The notes beneath the pieces are model-generated. The model searched no databases. It saw nothing but the letters and a program-made list of their open reading frames with translations, and had not been told where the DNA came from. A stretch of 64,000 nt of DNA from Candidatus Woesearchaeota archaeon (lineage in GTDB: Archaea; Nanobdellota; Nanobdellia; Woesearchaeales; UBA10216). The stretch spans positions 1 through 64,000 of the forward strand of contig JACPTF010000016.1 in the NCBI GenBank assembly GCA_016192915.1, read 5' to 3'. Positions 8,840 through 18,681 of the stretch are shown here, piece by piece (the stretch's first letter is position 1; each line of letters opens with the position of its first letter). The translations under genes were made by a program, and so were the position numbers.

Positions 8840-10522
8840 ATGAGTTATTCCCAGTTTTATGATGTCGGCATTGCGGTGGCAGCAGCCACTATACTGGCGG
8901 TTATTTTCAACATGCTTAAGCAGCCAACAATCCTGGGCTACATAGTTGCAGGGCTGCTTATAGGCCCGGTGCTTGGCATTGTAAAGGACACGGCGGTGCT
9001 TGGCAACTTCTCTGAGCTGGGCATAGCCTTGCTGCTGTTCATAATAGGCATTGAGCTTGACATAAAGCTAATAAAGCAGCTCGGTCTCTCCTCGCTAAGT
9101 GTAGGATTCCTGCAGGTTTTAACCACAGCAGTCATCAGCTATTTTCTGGCTGCCGCTGTGGGGTTCTCACCCTTGCAAGCGATTTACGTCGGCCTAATCG
9201 TCACATTCTCAAGCACAATGGTTGTAATCAAGCTCCTTTCTGACAAGAACGAGCTTGATTCCCTGCACGGCGAACTGGTGCTTGGCATACTCATAGTGCA
9301 GGACCTCCTGGCAGTGTTTGCAATGGCACTCCTTGGCACAATAAGCAACTTCACTCCGGCAGCAATAGGCATAGTCGTCGGAAAGGGAGCAGTTCTTATC
9401 CTGAGCGCATTCGCAGCGGGCTACATTTTGAACAAAGTCCTGAAATACGCAGTGCGCTCAAAAGAGCTCCTGTTCATATTTGCGCTGTCAGTCTGCATGG
9501 TCTTCGCAGCATGGGCAGCTTTCCTTGATTACTCGCTTGCAATCGGAGCCTTCATGGCAGGCATAATACTTGGCAACACCCAATATAGTTATGAAATAGC
9601 TGGCAAGGTAAAGCCCCTTCGCGATTTCTTCCTGACCCTGTTCTTTGTCAGCCTTGGGATGCAGATCACGCTCAGCAACTCAAACGGCTTGCTTGCCAAA
9701 ACAGCTGCAGCAGCCCTTATGGTGGTCGTGCTCAAACCGGTAATAACCTTCCTTATTACAAAAGCGTTCAGGTTCGGCAACAGGACTGCGCTGCTCGCTT
9801 CGGTGCAGCTAGGCCAGGTAAGCGAGTTCTCGCTAATCCTCGTGGCTGCAGGGATTTCGCTTGGCCACATAAGCAGCGAGTTCTTCTCAATAATGGCGAT
9901 ACTCACCATGCTGACCTTTGCGATAACGGCTTACACCATAAAGTTCGACAACACCATCTACGCAGCACTAAGCCCCTTTATGAAACTGTTCGAGCGCCTC
10001 TCAGCAAAAGAGGAGAACCTTAAAAGCCTGCCTGAAAGGCTTTCAAGCCATGTTGTTGTTTTCGGCTTTTACAGGATGGGCGGCAAGGTGATAAGGCTGC
10101 TGAAGCAGCGAAAAGAGGAAATTGTTGTGGTTGACTACAACCCTGAAAAGATAAGAGGCCTGATAATGGAAGGCGTGAACTGCATCTGCAGCGACATGGC
10201 AAACTGGGAAATTGACGGGCTGCTCAGCTTCAAAAGCGCCAAGGCTGTTGTGTCAACAATAAGGGACAAGGACAACAACCTTGGCCTGATAGGAAGGGTC
10301 AGGGAATCAGGGTCGAGAGCGATCGTTGTTGTAGCGGCTTTCTCCGAAGAGGATGCGCTGCAGCTGTACAAGAAGGGAGCTGACTATGTTGTGCTGCCGG
10401 AGCAGCTTGGAGGCGAGCACATAATAACCAACATCGTAAGCAGGAAGAAAAGCGAACTCAGAAAATTGAGCGGCAGCCACATTGAAAGCATAAGGAAGGA
10501 ACTGGCTGAGAATAAGCAGTAA
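8840..10522 (+). CDS. Kef-type K+/H+ (CPA2) antiporter with TrkA-N domain
   Basis: 560 aa from the ATG at 8840. About 12-13 transmembrane segments form a CPA2 exchanger domain (QPTILGYIVAGLLIGP, GIALLLFIIGIELD). These are followed by a cytoplasmic Rossmann regulatory domain (VVVFGFYRMGGKVIRLL, VVDYNPEKI) of the TrkA-N/RCK-N type. Family members exchange K+ or Na+ for H+ in pH and osmotic control, gated by NAD(H) or nucleotides. The ORF track begins at an upstream TTG. The ATG has an AGAGGC ribosome-binding site 7 nt before it and matches the family start. A possible physiological partner of the cyclic di-AMP and MscS genes elsewhere in the window (inference). Confidence 0.92.
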   Translation: MSYSQFYDVGIAVAAATILAVIFNMLKQPTILGYIVAGLLIGPVLGIVKDTAVLGNFSELGIALLLFIIGIELDIKLIKQLGLSSLSVGFLQVLTTAVISYFLAAAVGFSPLQAIYVGLIVTFSSTMVVIKLLSDKNELDSLHGELVLGILIVQDLLAVFAMALLGTISNFTPAAIGIVVGKGAVLILSAFAAGYILNKVLKYAVRSKELLFIFALSVCMVFAAWAAFLDYSLAIGAFMAGIILGNTQYSYEIAGKVKPLRDFFLTLFFVSLGMQITLSNSNGLLAKTAAAALMVVVLKPVITFLITKAFRFGNRTALLASVQLGQVSEFSLILVAAGISLGHISSEFFSIMAILTMLTFAITAYTIKFDNTIYAALSPFMKLFERLSAKEENLKSLPERLSSHVVVFGFYRMGGKVIRLLKQRKEEIVVVDYNPEKIRGLIMEGVNCICSDMANWEIDGLLSFKSAKAVVSTIRDKDNNLGLIGRVRESGSRAIVVVAAFSEEDALQLYKKGADYVVLPEQLGGEHIITNIVSRKKSELRKLSGSHIESIRKELAENKQ

Positions 10523-10581
10523 GCACTAATAAAGCATTAAATTAATAAACGCCGCAGCCAAAAGAGCTGTTGAGGATTGCG

Positions 10582-11322
10582 ATGGACGTTTTTGAAGCAA
10601 TAAGGGACAGGAGAAGCGTAAGAAAGTACCTCGACCTGCCAGTGGAATGGGACAAGGTCGGAAGCGTCCTTGAAGCAGGAAGGCTTGCTCCCTCATCCGG
10701 AAACCTACAGGCCTGGAAATTTATTGTTGTGAGGGACTTGAAGAAAAGGAAGGCCCTGGCAGAGGCAGCAGCCCAGCAGTTCTGGATGGAGCAGGCGCCA
10801 GTGCACATTGTAATTGTTGGTGTGTTTAACAAGCACCAGCGGTTTTTTGGCGACAGGGGGAAGGACCTTTATGTTATTCAGGACTGCGCAATGGCAGCAA
10901 TGCAGATGATGATAGCAGCAACTGCACTGGGCTTGGGAAGCTGCTTCGTCAGCGCAATAAATGAAGAAAGGGTTGGAAGCATAATCATAATCAGGGGAGG
11001 CGCAAGGCCAATGGGCATACTAACGCTTGGCTACGCTGCAGAGACGCCAAAAATGCCGCTGCGGTACAGGCTGGAAAACATTTCTTATCTCGAGGTTGAC
11101 GCGGGGCTGGCTTATGTCCACGGCTACACGTCAGGAAGGGTTGCTGACTTTGACGACGCAGTAACCAACTGGAGGTTTGCACAGCGAGGCATAAGGTACG
11201 TCACGCAGGCAGTGGAGGACATCGACAAGGCAACAAAGGAAAAGAGGAAAGGGTTCCTTCAGAAGCTCGTACAAAAGGCAAAGCCAAAAGAGAAGCAAAA
11301 GGAAGAAAAGCACAGCAAGTGA
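10582..11322 (+). CDS. Nitroreductase-family flavoprotein
   Basis: Begins MDVFEAIRDRRSVRKYLD, the FMN-phosphate-binding RRSxRxF-type motif of the nitroreductase/oxidoreductase family, and carries APSSGNLQAWKF and ALGLGSCFVSAI. Such proteins are FMN-dependent dimers reducing nitro compounds, quinones or flavins with NAD(P)H. After about 175 residues there is a tail of about 70 charged residues ending in a Lys-rich KPKEKQKEEKH, longer than usual. The ATG at 10582 is preferred over the upstream TTG. Substrate unknown. Confidence 0.88.
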   Translation: MDVFEAIRDRRSVRKYLDLPVEWDKVGSVLEAGRLAPSSGNLQAWKFIVVRDLKKRKALAEAAAQQFWMEQAPVHIVIVGVFNKHQRFFGDRGKDLYVIQDCAMAAMQMMIAATALGLGSCFVSAINEERVGSIIIIRGGARPMGILTLGYAAETPKMPLRYRLENISYLEVDAGLAYVHGYTSGRVADFDDAVTNWRFAQRGIRYVTQAVEDIDKATKEKRKGFLQKLVQKAKPKEKQKEEKHSK

Positions 11323-11343
11323 AAGCAAAGAAAAGCCAACAGC

Positions 11344-13020
11344 TCAAAGTCCGCTTCCGGGCCCGATTTTTTCCCTCATTATGTTCTCCCCTTCCTGCTG
11401 CAGGGCAAGCTCTTTTCTCCCTTTAATAACTGAGAAGATTACTATGAAAAAAACTATGATGGCAACAACAATCACAGCTGCCCTGAACTGAGACTGGGTG
11501 TTCGGCTTTGGCTTCAACAGCCTTTGAAGAAAACCCCCCTTAGAAGTTTTCCCTTCGTCTTTCTCATCTTTAACGGGCTGCTGCGGCTGCTCGGCTTTTG
11601 GCTGCATGGCTGGTGTGCCGCTCTCAGGCGCCTTTTGCTCTTCCACCATCCTATGCCCTGGCTTAGAAGAAGAATTTAGCGGTAGTGAAGATTCAGCTGT
11701 GAGTGCCTGCCCGTATTGGGTGTAATAAAAGATTGTGCCTGTGTAATTTCCGGTGCTGGCAGAGCCAAGGGCAAGGCCAAAGCTTGCGTGGCTAAGGCTG
11801 CTGATGCTGTCGGCATGCAATGCCTGGCCATTAGAACCTGAAAAGGCAGTTGAAATAACAGTGGTGTTATAAATCGGAAGGTGGGAAGGGTTAACAACGT
11901 CTATTGATGCTGCCATGGTTTGGTTGTCGAACTTAACCAGGCGAATGTATGGCCCCGCAAGGGTGACGTTAACAGGGAAATAAGCCGCCATTTTTTGCTT
12001 CAAATCATTATATAGCCACGTTGCATTGCTTTCAATGAAGAAAACACCGGCATTAGTGGCTTCCGCATTTATTTTTATCTCAGTGCTTCCGTTGAGTTTT
12101 GTGAACGCATCACCGTACAGTATCCTAAGCCCGCTCTTGTCAACCTTAGTTAAGGCAATCTTACCAACAGAAATGACCTTGATGCCCTTTGGAATAAATG
12201 CATTAAAAACAAGAGACTCAACTTCATCACTTGAGGAAAGCAGAAGGCTGATGCTGAACTTTTTCCCCAGAGGCATCTCCTGAGGGTAGGTTGAGTTTAT
12301 GGCTACAGGAAGAGTTTTGACTGTGAGAGAAGAGGACCCTTCTACGCTCTCCCTTTTTACTGAGTCAAACTCGGCAGTTGAAACCAAGGAGTAAGTGCCT
12401 GGGCTTGCTGGGACAACCTTGTAGTTGCAGCGCTTCAGCTGCCCAGAGTCCAGGTCCGCAATCATGCTTAAGGTGTTGCTGTGGGAGAGCTGGCACAGCT
12501 GGTCAGGCAGTTCAACAATCTTGAGTTCTAAAGGGATTTTTTCCGAATAATAGACAGTTCCAGTCGCTGTGCCTGCGTTGCTAATATTTACGTATACTGT
12601 TGTTCCTTCCCCAACATCAACAGAGGGCTTTTCAATGAGCTTTGCAATCTTTATGTCTGGGGCAAACAGTGTCAACTTGACGCTAAACTCATAAACTACC
12701 CTGTCGGGCAGCGTGTAATTATACCCCTTGAACTTTGCTCCATTATAGCAGCCCCGGAACTTTTTTCCATTCGAACAGCTGTTGTTTTCAACAATAAAGC
12801 TTTCACCAGGCAGGTCTATTGCAATCTTGTCCAATGGGGGGGCGGAGGCGATACTAAAAGCATCTCCCGTTGAGGTCGTATACTTGGAGCCGGCAAGAAC
12901 CTGATTGTCAAAGATAGTGGTGTCAGCAGCCAAAATGCCCTCTGCAGAAATCAAGAAAACAGCAACAATTGCTACGGCAAGGATAAGCCTGCCAAACAAC
13001 ATCCTCTTTTTACTATGCAT
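11344..13020 (-). CDS. Surface-anchored secreted protein
   Basis: 558 aa. An N-terminal signal sequence (LILAVAIVAVFLISAEG) is followed by about 450 residues of beta-rich ectodomain with Ig/CARDB-like character (VDVGEGTTVYVNISNAGTAT). A Pro/Gln/Lys-rich linker, one transmembrane helix (AAVIVVAIIVFFIVIFSVI) and a short cytoplasmic tail complete it. Several Asn-x-Ser/Thr sites suggest N-glycosylation. Probably a cell-surface or adhesion protein; the exact role is unknown. It is monocistronic, convergent to the nitroreductase. Confidence 0.75.
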   Translation of the reverse strand: MHSKKRMLFGRLILAVAIVAVFLISAEGILAADTTIFDNQVLAGSKYTTSTGDAFSIASAPPLDKIAIDLPGESFIVENNSCSNGKKFRGCYNGAKFKGYNYTLPDRVVYEFSVKLTLFAPDIKIAKLIEKPSVDVGEGTTVYVNISNAGTATGTVYYSEKIPLELKIVELPDQLCQLSHSNTLSMIADLDSGQLKRCNYKVVPASPGTYSLVSTAEFDSVKRESVEGSSSLTVKTLPVAINSTYPQEMPLGKKFSISLLLSSSDEVESLVFNAFIPKGIKVISVGKIALTKVDKSGLRILYGDAFTKLNGSTEIKINAEATNAGVFFIESNATWLYNDLKQKMAAYFPVNVTLAGPYIRLVKFDNQTMAASIDVVNPSHLPIYNTTVISTAFSGSNGQALHADSISSLSHASFGLALGSASTGNYTGTIFYYTQYGQALTAESSLPLNSSSKPGHRMVEEQKAPESGTPAMQPKAEQPQQPVKDEKDEGKTSKGGFLQRLLKPKPNTQSQFRAAVIVVAIIVFFIVIFSVIKGRKELALQQEGENIMREKIGPGSGL

Positions 13021-13132
13021 GCCACAACCACTGTAAGAGGGGTATTTTTATCTTTTGCTTTTCGCAGTCGTGTATTTATTTTTATCCCTAACCGCAAGAT
13101 TTATAATTGGCCGCTACAACTTTTATTTCCAG

Positions 13133-13735
13133 ATGATTGACAAGCTTTTAGGCGCTGTTACAAAAAAGTTGGAACAAGTTAAGCCACTTTACGCCCCTTA
13201 CCATGTGGGGAAGGAAGTTGTTGTGCCACTTGAGGAGGAGCTATTGCGCAGTAACTCTTACGAGGCAGGTAAGCCAGAAGGGCACGTTCCAGGCATTTTT
13301 GAGCGCCGGTACCAAAAGAGGATGCTCGTAAACCCTGTTAATGGGGCATATCTTGGCATGCAATTGTGCGTAGGATGCACAACCCTGCACATTAAGGATG
13401 CAGAAACAAAGCTTAACATGGAGGCCGTCCTTTTAGTTCAGCTAGGCATGGCTGCCAAGCTAAGGGGCGCTGCTGGAGTAGCACTTTTAAGCAACGGCGC
13501 TGTTTCTGCGGTATTCGGAGTGCCCCTTTCCTTTACTTATACTAGCAGCTGGTATCCAGAAGGAAAAGCAGGCCTTGGAAGCTTTCCTTACCCTAACAGC
13601 GGTTCTGATGTTTTAGACCTGATGAAGCGTGAAGTCATGGCCACTAACCCGCGCTTTGATGCAAAGGCAGCCAGAGGCTTACCGGATCTGGTGATGCTCG
13701 CTGTGAATACTTATAAGAGGTTTGATAAAGAATAG
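13133..13735 (+). CDS. Hypothetical soluble protein
   Basis: 200 aa from the ATG at 13133 (MIDKLLGAVTKKLEQVKP). The ORF track extends to an upstream TTG, but a TATA box (TTTATAA, about 13100) lies 27 nt before this ATG, so a leaderless start is more likely. No family recognised. The central part (LCVGCTTLHIKDAETKLNME) is predicted to be a mixed alpha/beta fold. Confidence 0.55.
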   Translation: MIDKLLGAVTKKLEQVKPLYAPYHVGKEVVVPLEEELLRSNSYEAGKPEGHVPGIFERRYQKRMLVNPVNGAYLGMQLCVGCTTLHIKDAETKLNMEAVLLVQLGMAAKLRGAAGVALLSNGAVSAVFGVPLSFTYTSSWYPEGKAGLGSFPYPNSGSDVLDLMKREVMATNPRFDAKAARGLPDLVMLAVNTYKRFDKE

Positions 13736-13747
13736 GGCTTGAAAACC

Positions 13748-14239
13748 TTATTTCTGGTCAGCTACCACCGTGTTCCTGAGCTTCGTCGTAAGTGTTTCTT
13801 CGTCAATCGGCTCAACAAGCTCGGACATTGCCTTCAAGCCCTGGAGCAATGAGTTCCGGTCACACACCTTATTGTGAAGGAAAGGCTTCAGAACCCATTT
13901 ATCCTCGGTTGCAGAGAAAGGGTTGGCAAATATGATAAGCAGGCCCTGGCTTGCCGCAAGCGCATCCCACACACTGTAAACAGACTGTATGTTTTCCTCG
14001 TTGCTTAATGTGACAACAAGGGCGCTTTTACCTGCCGCAGATGCTGAAATAAACTCTTTGCTTACACCCTTAAATGACAAGGCAATAGTGCAGCTTGCCG
14101 AAGTGCCATCATTGTTGGCTATCAAGAAACCGTAATCTGTATCTTTGATGGCAGCAATCTTTTTCGCATGAATGTCCCTATGCCTGACATACCGCAGAGC
14201 CCACTGCTTAAGCGCGTCAAAAGCCTCAACCTTTGCCAT
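13748..14239 (-). CDS. Hypothetical protein divergent from herA
   Basis: 163 aa, soluble, mixed alpha/beta: WALRYVRHRDIHAKKIAAIK, then repeated beta-rich segments. Not recognised. It is transcribed divergently from the HerA-like ATPase over a 54-bp spacer containing TTTTTAAAC-type TATA elements. It is not obviously NurA, the usual HerA partner. Confidence 0.55.
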   Translation of the reverse strand: MAKVEAFDALKQWALRYVRHRDIHAKKIAAIKDTDYGFLIANNDGTSASCTIALSFKGVSKEFISASAAGKSALVVTLSNEENIQSVYSVWDALAASQGLLIIFANPFSATEDKWVLKPFLHNKVCDRNSLLQGLKAMSELVEPIDEETLTTKLRNTVVADQK

Positions 14240-14293
14240 GTTGCCATAAAAATATGGGAATCTTTTTAAACATTTTTTATTCCCAGCACCTTT

Positions 14294-15847
14294 ATGGCCG
14301 GAGAGCGGGAAAATGAAGATGTTGCGGGGCAGGTCATCTCAGGCGAGTTTGACAGCGTCCTCCTCAGGCAGAAGTCAGGCATAAGGCTCGAGATAGGCGA
14401 GCTTCTTGTTGCTGAAAGTTCTGAGGGCAAGATACTGCTCCAGCTTTTCAACTTGGCATACGGCTCGCAGCTCTCACAGCAAAGCCTCGAGCTCATATCA
14501 GGAGTAAAACTCGAAGGCGAAAACGACCTCGAACTGCTTGATAAGGAGCTGCGCAGCTATACGCTCGCATACCTGAAGCCCCTCCTGTTGATCAATGGCA
14601 ATGAAGCAAAGGTGTGCAAGGCGCTGCCGATGTTCTTTTCAAACGCAAGAAGGGTAAAAGCCGAGGACTTATCCTTTCTCTCAACGCCACAAACACCGCT
14701 GCTGCTCGGAAAGATACGCTCAGGCTCCAATGCGCTGGACTTTGATGTTGTAATTGACGGCGAAAAAGCCCTCTCCCACCACGTGCTGGTTGCAGCGCAA
14801 ACAGGCAAAGGCAAGTCCAACCTTGCATCGTGCATGCTGTGGGGCATTGCGTCAAGCGACTACGCAGGAATCCTCGTGCTTGACCCCCATGACGAGTACT
14901 ATGGCAGAAACAAAACTGGCCTGAAGGACTTCCCAGACAAGAGCAAAATAGTCTACTACACGCCCAACAGCCCTCCCCAAGGGGCAAGAACACTCAAAAT
15001 AAACCTGAGGCACGTCAAAACATCGCACTTCACAGGAGTCCTGAACTGGTCTGACGCCCAGAGGGAAGCGCTTGGCTACTACAGCAAGCACTACGGCAGC
15101 AAATGGATACAGGCAATACTGACAGGAGAGCTTCCCCAAAACTTCCACGAAGGCACAATCAGCGTGCTCCGAAGGAGGCTGCTTTCGCTGCTCGACCTTG
15201 AAGTGAAGGACGGCGAGATATACTCTAAAGGCGTGTTTGACGCCGAGGCAGGGCAGTCAACGCTCAACGATGTGCTGGAAGACCTCGAAAGAGGCAGGTG
15301 CGTCATAATAGACACGTCAAGCTTCTCAGGCCCTGTCGAGCTGCTCATGGGAAGCATATTTGCAAGCGAAGCCCTCAGGAGGTATCAGAACTACAAGCGC
15401 GAAGGCCAGCTTGATGCAAAGCCTGTAATATCAGTTGTGGTCGAGGAGGCGCCAAGGGTGCTTGGCAAGGAAGTCATTGAGAAAGGAGGCAACGTCTTCC
15501 TAAGGATTGCCAGAGAGGGAAGGAAATTCAAGGTCGGCCTGATAGCGATAACGCAGCTGCCATCGCTCATACCGAAAGAAATACTGGCGAACATAAACAC
15601 GAAGATAATCCTAGGCATGGAAATGGCCCCTGAAAGGACAGCGCTCATTGAATCAGCAGCGCAGGACCTAAGCAGCGACGACCGCAACATCGCATCGCTC
15701 GACAAGGGCGAGGCAATCGTGACAAGCGCATTCACCAGGTTCGCAATCCCAATAATGATACCGCTCTTTGGCAATCTGGTAGCTGCTGAAGCTGCAAAGA
15801 AGAAGCCGAATTTCACAAAAATAGCTTTTCCCGAGCTTAAAAGCTAG
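14294..15847 (+). CDS. herA: HerA-family hexameric ATPase/helicase
   Basis: 517 aa. A beta-barrel HAS-like domain spans residues 1-140, followed by a RecA-like FtsK/HerA motor with Walker A AQTGKGKS (about 168-175), Walker [14 protein letters not shown] and a downstream arginine-finger region ([19 protein letters not shown]). HerA translocates DNA and with NurA and Mre11-Rad50 resects ends during recombination. Mre11 is present elsewhere in the window (39453-40682) but nurA is not seen. The gene ends overlapping the convergent small gene by 4 nt. Confidence 0.9.
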   Translation: MAGERENEDVAGQVISGEFDSVLLRQKSGIRLEIGELLVAESSEGKILLQLFNLAYGSQLSQQSLELISGVKLEGENDLELLDKELRSYTLAYLKPLLLINGNEAKVCKALPMFFSNARRVKAEDLSFLSTPQTPLLLGKIRSGSNALDFDVVIDGEKALSHHVLVAAQTGKGKSNLASCMLWGIASSDYAGILVLDPHDEYYGRNKTGLKDFPDKSKIVYYTPNSPPQGARTLKINLRHVKTSHFTGVLNWSDAQREALGYYSKHYGSKWIQAILTGELPQNFHEGTISVLRRRLLSLLDLEVKDGEIYSKGVFDAEAGQSTLNDVLEDLERGRCVIIDTSSFSGPVELLMGSIFASEALRRYQNYKREGQLDAKPVISVVVEEAPRVLGKEVIEKGGNVFLRIAREGRKFKVGLIAITQLPSLIPKEILANINTKIILGMEMAPERTALIESAAQDLSSDDRNIASLDKGEAIVTSAFTRFAIPIMIPLFGNLVAAEAAKKKPNFTKIAFPELKS

Positions 15848-16164
15848 CTCTTACGCTCAGCAAGGATTTCCTCAAGCCTCGACTTAGTAACCTTTCGCAA
15901 TGGGATATGATAAGATTGCACAACCATTTCCACGCTGCTTATGTTAACCCACAGCTGCGAAGGGTCCATTTCCTTTAGTTCTCCGTTCAAAGGCTGATGT
16001 GAGTCAGGACTAGAGTAGAATTGAACTCCTCTTCCTTGCAAGTAATTTCGCGTTGTTCTTGGGCTGCGGTGCGCAAACACACCCTGGGCTTCCCGCAGGC
16101 TTATCATTTGAGGTGGAGTGCGTCCGGTAGAAGAATAACGGTCACTGCTTCCATTGTCGTACAT
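15844..16164 (-). CDS. Small helix-turn-helix-like protein
   Basis: 106 aa from MYDNGSSD. The segment [28 protein letters not shown] resembles a MerR/excisionase-type helix-turn-helix that reads 'layered' target sites. The ORF track starts 18 nt earlier. The inner ATG has an AAAGGGGA ribosome-binding site 9 nt upstream and a TATA box (TTTAAATAAG, about 16192) suited to it. Target unknown. Confidence 0.5.
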   Translation of the reverse strand: MYDNGSSDRYSSTGRTPPQMISLREAQGVFAHRSPRTTRNYLQGRGVQFYSSPDSHQPLNGELKEMDPSQLWVNISSVEMVVQSYHIPLRKVTKSRLEEILAERKS

Positions 16165-16464
16165 TAGTAATTCCCCTTTCATTCAAACTTATTTAAACTT
16201 ATTCAAACTCTGCGAATCCGGCCATGAAGCCATCTTCCCTTGTGCTTATTTCGTCGTTTTCAGCGAGGCTTAGAACTCTTCGTAAAAGTCACCACCCCTG
16301 TCTTCCTCATACTAATATTCGGCATTCATTTTAATCACCTTGCACTTCGCTTTGAAAATGATAGGTCGTTTTTTAGTTTTATTTATAGTTTTTCGACTTT
16401 TATGTAAACAAATGTTTACTTTTTATCGGAAAATTTATATAATTACAAGTAAATTACAGGTTAG
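16165..16464. other. Regulatory intergenic region without recognised gene
   Basis: About 300 nt between divergent genes. It holds direct repeats of AAACTTATT near 16185-16207, the palindrome GTAAACAAATGTTTAC (16404-16419) and the TATA box AAATTTATAT (16431-16440) of the Lrp gene. No ORF over 25 codons with a convincing start was seen in it. Confidence 0.5.
16404..16419. promoter_or_regulatory. Palindromic operator candidate upstream of Lrp gene
   Basis: GTAAAC-AAAT-GTTTAC is a perfect 6-bp dyad 12 nt upstream of the TATA box of the Lrp/AsnC gene. Lrp family regulators commonly autoregulate through such AT-rich dyads, so it is a likely autoregulatory site (inference). Confidence 0.5.
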
Positions 16465-16935
16465 ATGGCACTAAAACTAACATTTGGAAAGGTGACACCT
16501 GACGAGACCGACCGGAAGCTGCTCGAAATCCTTCTTGCCGATTCCCGCCAATCGTACAGGAGAATAGCATCCAAGGCAGGGGTTTCAGTAGCCACGGTGA
16601 TGAACAGGATAAACAGGCTTGAGAAAGAAGGCATAATAAGAGGCTACACGGCCACTCTTGACTATGAAAAGCTTGGATACGACATCGATGCCATAATCAA
16701 CATGAAAATATCCAAGGGAAAGCTGTTTGAGATTGAGAATAAGATAGCCCATCACCCCTCTGTAGCAGCTGTTTATGACGTAACAGGCGACTTTGACAGC
16801 ACAATAGTTGCCAAGTTCAAGAACAGGAGAGCCCTTGATGCTTTCCTGAAAAAAATCCAGACATACGAGTTCGTTGAGCGGACAAGCACGGTGCTGATAC
16901 TGAACACGATAAAGAGCTCGCAGATAAAGCCGTGA
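16465..16935 (+). CDS. Lrp/AsnC-family transcriptional regulator
   Basis: 156 aa. An N-terminal winged helix (DRKLLEILLADSRQSYRRIASKAGVS) recognises DNA and a C-terminal RAM/effector-binding ferredoxin-like domain (IINMKISKGKLFEIE, VTGDFDSTIVAKF) oligomerises and binds amino acids. A TATA box AAATTTATATAA ends about 23 nt before the ATG, so translation is leaderless. A dyad just upstream suggests autoregulation. Target genes unknown; the divergent small HTH gene is a candidate. Confidence 0.92.
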   Translation: MALKLTFGKVTPDETDRKLLEILLADSRQSYRRIASKAGVSVATVMNRINRLEKEGIIRGYTATLDYEKLGYDIDAIINMKISKGKLFEIENKIAHHPSVAAVYDVTGDFDSTIVAKFKNRRALDAFLKKIQTYEFVERTSTVLILNTIKSSQIKP

Positions 16936-16949
16936 AGGAACAGCAAAAG

Positions 16950-17653
16950 CTACCCTTCGCCAAACTCCCCAAGCTTTTTCTGCCACTTACCGCTGAGCTT
17001 TTGCCTGTAAGGCGCCCAGCTCTTCCTGAAAATGTCAGGGTAAACCTCAAAGTATTTGTCGAAGAATGCGATCGTCTTCGGGTCAGTGAGGTAACCAGAG
17101 CCGAAGTCCTCTACAACAACCTTTTTTATTTTTTCAATCTCCTCATCCCTGGTAACTTTCGCGAGTATTGAGGCGGCAGAGCACTCAACATGGTTAACAT
17201 CAGCCTTATGCTCAACAACAGCCTCAATTTTCTTGTTTTTCAGCAGCCGCATAAGGTATTTCTTGTAGTTGGCAACGTTGTTGCTGGGGCTGTCGATAAT
17301 AATCCTGTCAGGATTCAGGGCATTAATAATCTCGGCTGACTTGTGCGCCTCAAGCCAGTTCAGGTTCATGCCGTCATCAGACTTCACAGAGGCGTCAATC
17401 TCGGCAGGGCTTACGATAAGGATTTTGTAGCCCTTGACAATCCTGACTATCTTGCCAAACAACTGCTCACGCTGACTTGGGCTGAGCAGCTTGGAGTCCT
17501 TCGCACCAATCTTTTTCAGCTCGGCCGCACCTACTTCGTCAGTCAGCACGCCGCACATTACCATTGGGCCGATGATGGGGCCTTTCGGAGAACCATAGAA
17601 AATTAATCCTAAAGTTCACTTCCGCTCTCATCGATCCCGCAAGCTAGTGTCAT
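16950..17653 (-). CDS. rnhB: Ribonuclease HII with a 35-nt BHB intron in its mRNA
   Basis: The track ORF (16950-17564) lacks the catalytic N-terminus of RNase HII. The missing part lies upstream: ATG at 17653 gives MTLACGIDESG with the catalytic Asp-Glu, then the frame stops after 3 more codons. Removing 17584-17618 joins AG to A and yields GIDESGRGPIIGPMVMCG, the exact family signature, in a 222-aa protein of normal length. Further catalytic residues follow in DRIIIDSP and EHKADVNHVECSAASILAK. RNase HII cuts RNA in RNA:DNA hybrids and at single ribonucleotides. The start codon overlaps the stop of the LAGLIDADG ORF (ATGA), so it is probably read from the cassette transcript. CDS as spliced: 17653-17619 joined to 17583-16950. 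Confidence 0.9.
17584..17618 (-). other. Predicted bulge-helix-bulge intron in rnhB mRNA
   Basis: On the minus-strand transcript CGGA pairs with TCCG (4-bp central helix), flanked by 3-nt bulges AG/T and AA/A. An inner helix GAAC(T) pairs with (G)GTTC. Cutting each bulge after its second nucleotide, the rule seen in the tRNA introns here, removes 35 nt and restores the RNase HII reading frame. The outer exon-exon helix is weak, so this is a relaxed BHB. Splicing would need the archaeal tRNA-splicing endonuclease and ligase, not seen in the window. Confidence 0.8.
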
Positions 17654-18681
17654 ATTGGCACCACTTCCTTATTTGTGTTCATTACTTCCCACATACCATC
17701 TTCTTTTCTTTTTATTAAACCTAGTCCTTCAAGTTCTTTCAATCTTCTGAATGCCGCTTTCCAGCAAACTCCAGCATCATCAGCTAAATCTTTAGTTCGT
17801 TTAGCGTCGCTTTTTAGTGCACAAAGGTATTTATATTTTATCGATGAAATTAAAATTACGCCATTATTCAGAGTCCAATAATCTTTGCTTCTTATCCTGT
17901 ACTTTACTATGATGCCTTCCTTTTTGAGTTCTGATAATATCTCCCATATCCTGTAATTAGACCTATCGAAAGTTTTTGCCAGTTGTTCTGTCGTATACGG
18001 TTTTATACTATCAAAAACTTTTGCAAGTGCACTTTTTAAATAATTCGGTCTATATTGTTTCTGCTTATATTTGTTTAGCATTCTATTGAATCTGTTTTTC
18101 TTATCAGGGTGTAAATCTGCAAGTCCTATCGCAGCTGCTTTATCAAAATTCTCTTTTCTTCTAATTACGTAACCTTCCCTGTGGTGTTTTGAGAACTCAT
18201 AATCTATTTTGAAAAATTCTAATCCCTGTTCTACAACAGTTACTCTTTTTGCTTGTGCCATCCTTAGAATTCTGCTGCAATGCTTCCCTTCCTTAATACT
18301 GCCTTCACCAGCAAAAAATCCTCTAAGTATCCCGGCATAATTGCGTTTATTGTTTTTAATTTCTTCAACTAACTTTCTCCATTCTTTCATCAAGCTGACC
18401 GATGCAAGTCTTCATATGAAATAAGGTTTTGTAGCTCTTTCATCGAGATAATAATTTACTTGAACTCTTTTTAGTGATATTCTCGTTTTATTTTTATTTG
18501 GCTGATATATGTATATTCTAATCTTTGGCTTATGCCTAACGAATAACCTTCTAACATTTCTGTGGAAAAACTCCACCAATTTCCAGCAATTATTAGTGAA
18601 TGTAATTTCATTTTCTGACTTGTTATCTCCTTCTGCTAACCATAAGCCAACGCATTCTGCAATTCTATCTTCATTATCCAT
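17650..18681 (-). pseudogene. LAGLIDADG homing endonuclease gene with an in-frame TGA
   Basis: Two consecutive ORFs in the same frame, split by one TGA at 18412-18414. Part one (from ATG 18681) has the first LAGLIDADG motif CVGLWLAEGD. Part two has the second, GILRGFFAGEGS, followed by winged-helix-like segments (YTTEQLAKTFDRSNYRIWEIL, RTKDLADDAGVCWKAAFRRL). The motif spacing of about 110 residues fits a monomeric two-motif enzyme, so the TGA is probably a nonsense mutation; restart at the ATG near 18390 is possible. The ORF is AT-rich and ends overlapping the rnhB start codon. A strong ribosome-binding site (AGAGGT) precedes ATG 18681. Homing endonucleases cut long asymmetric sites to spread their own gene. 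Confidence 0.85.
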
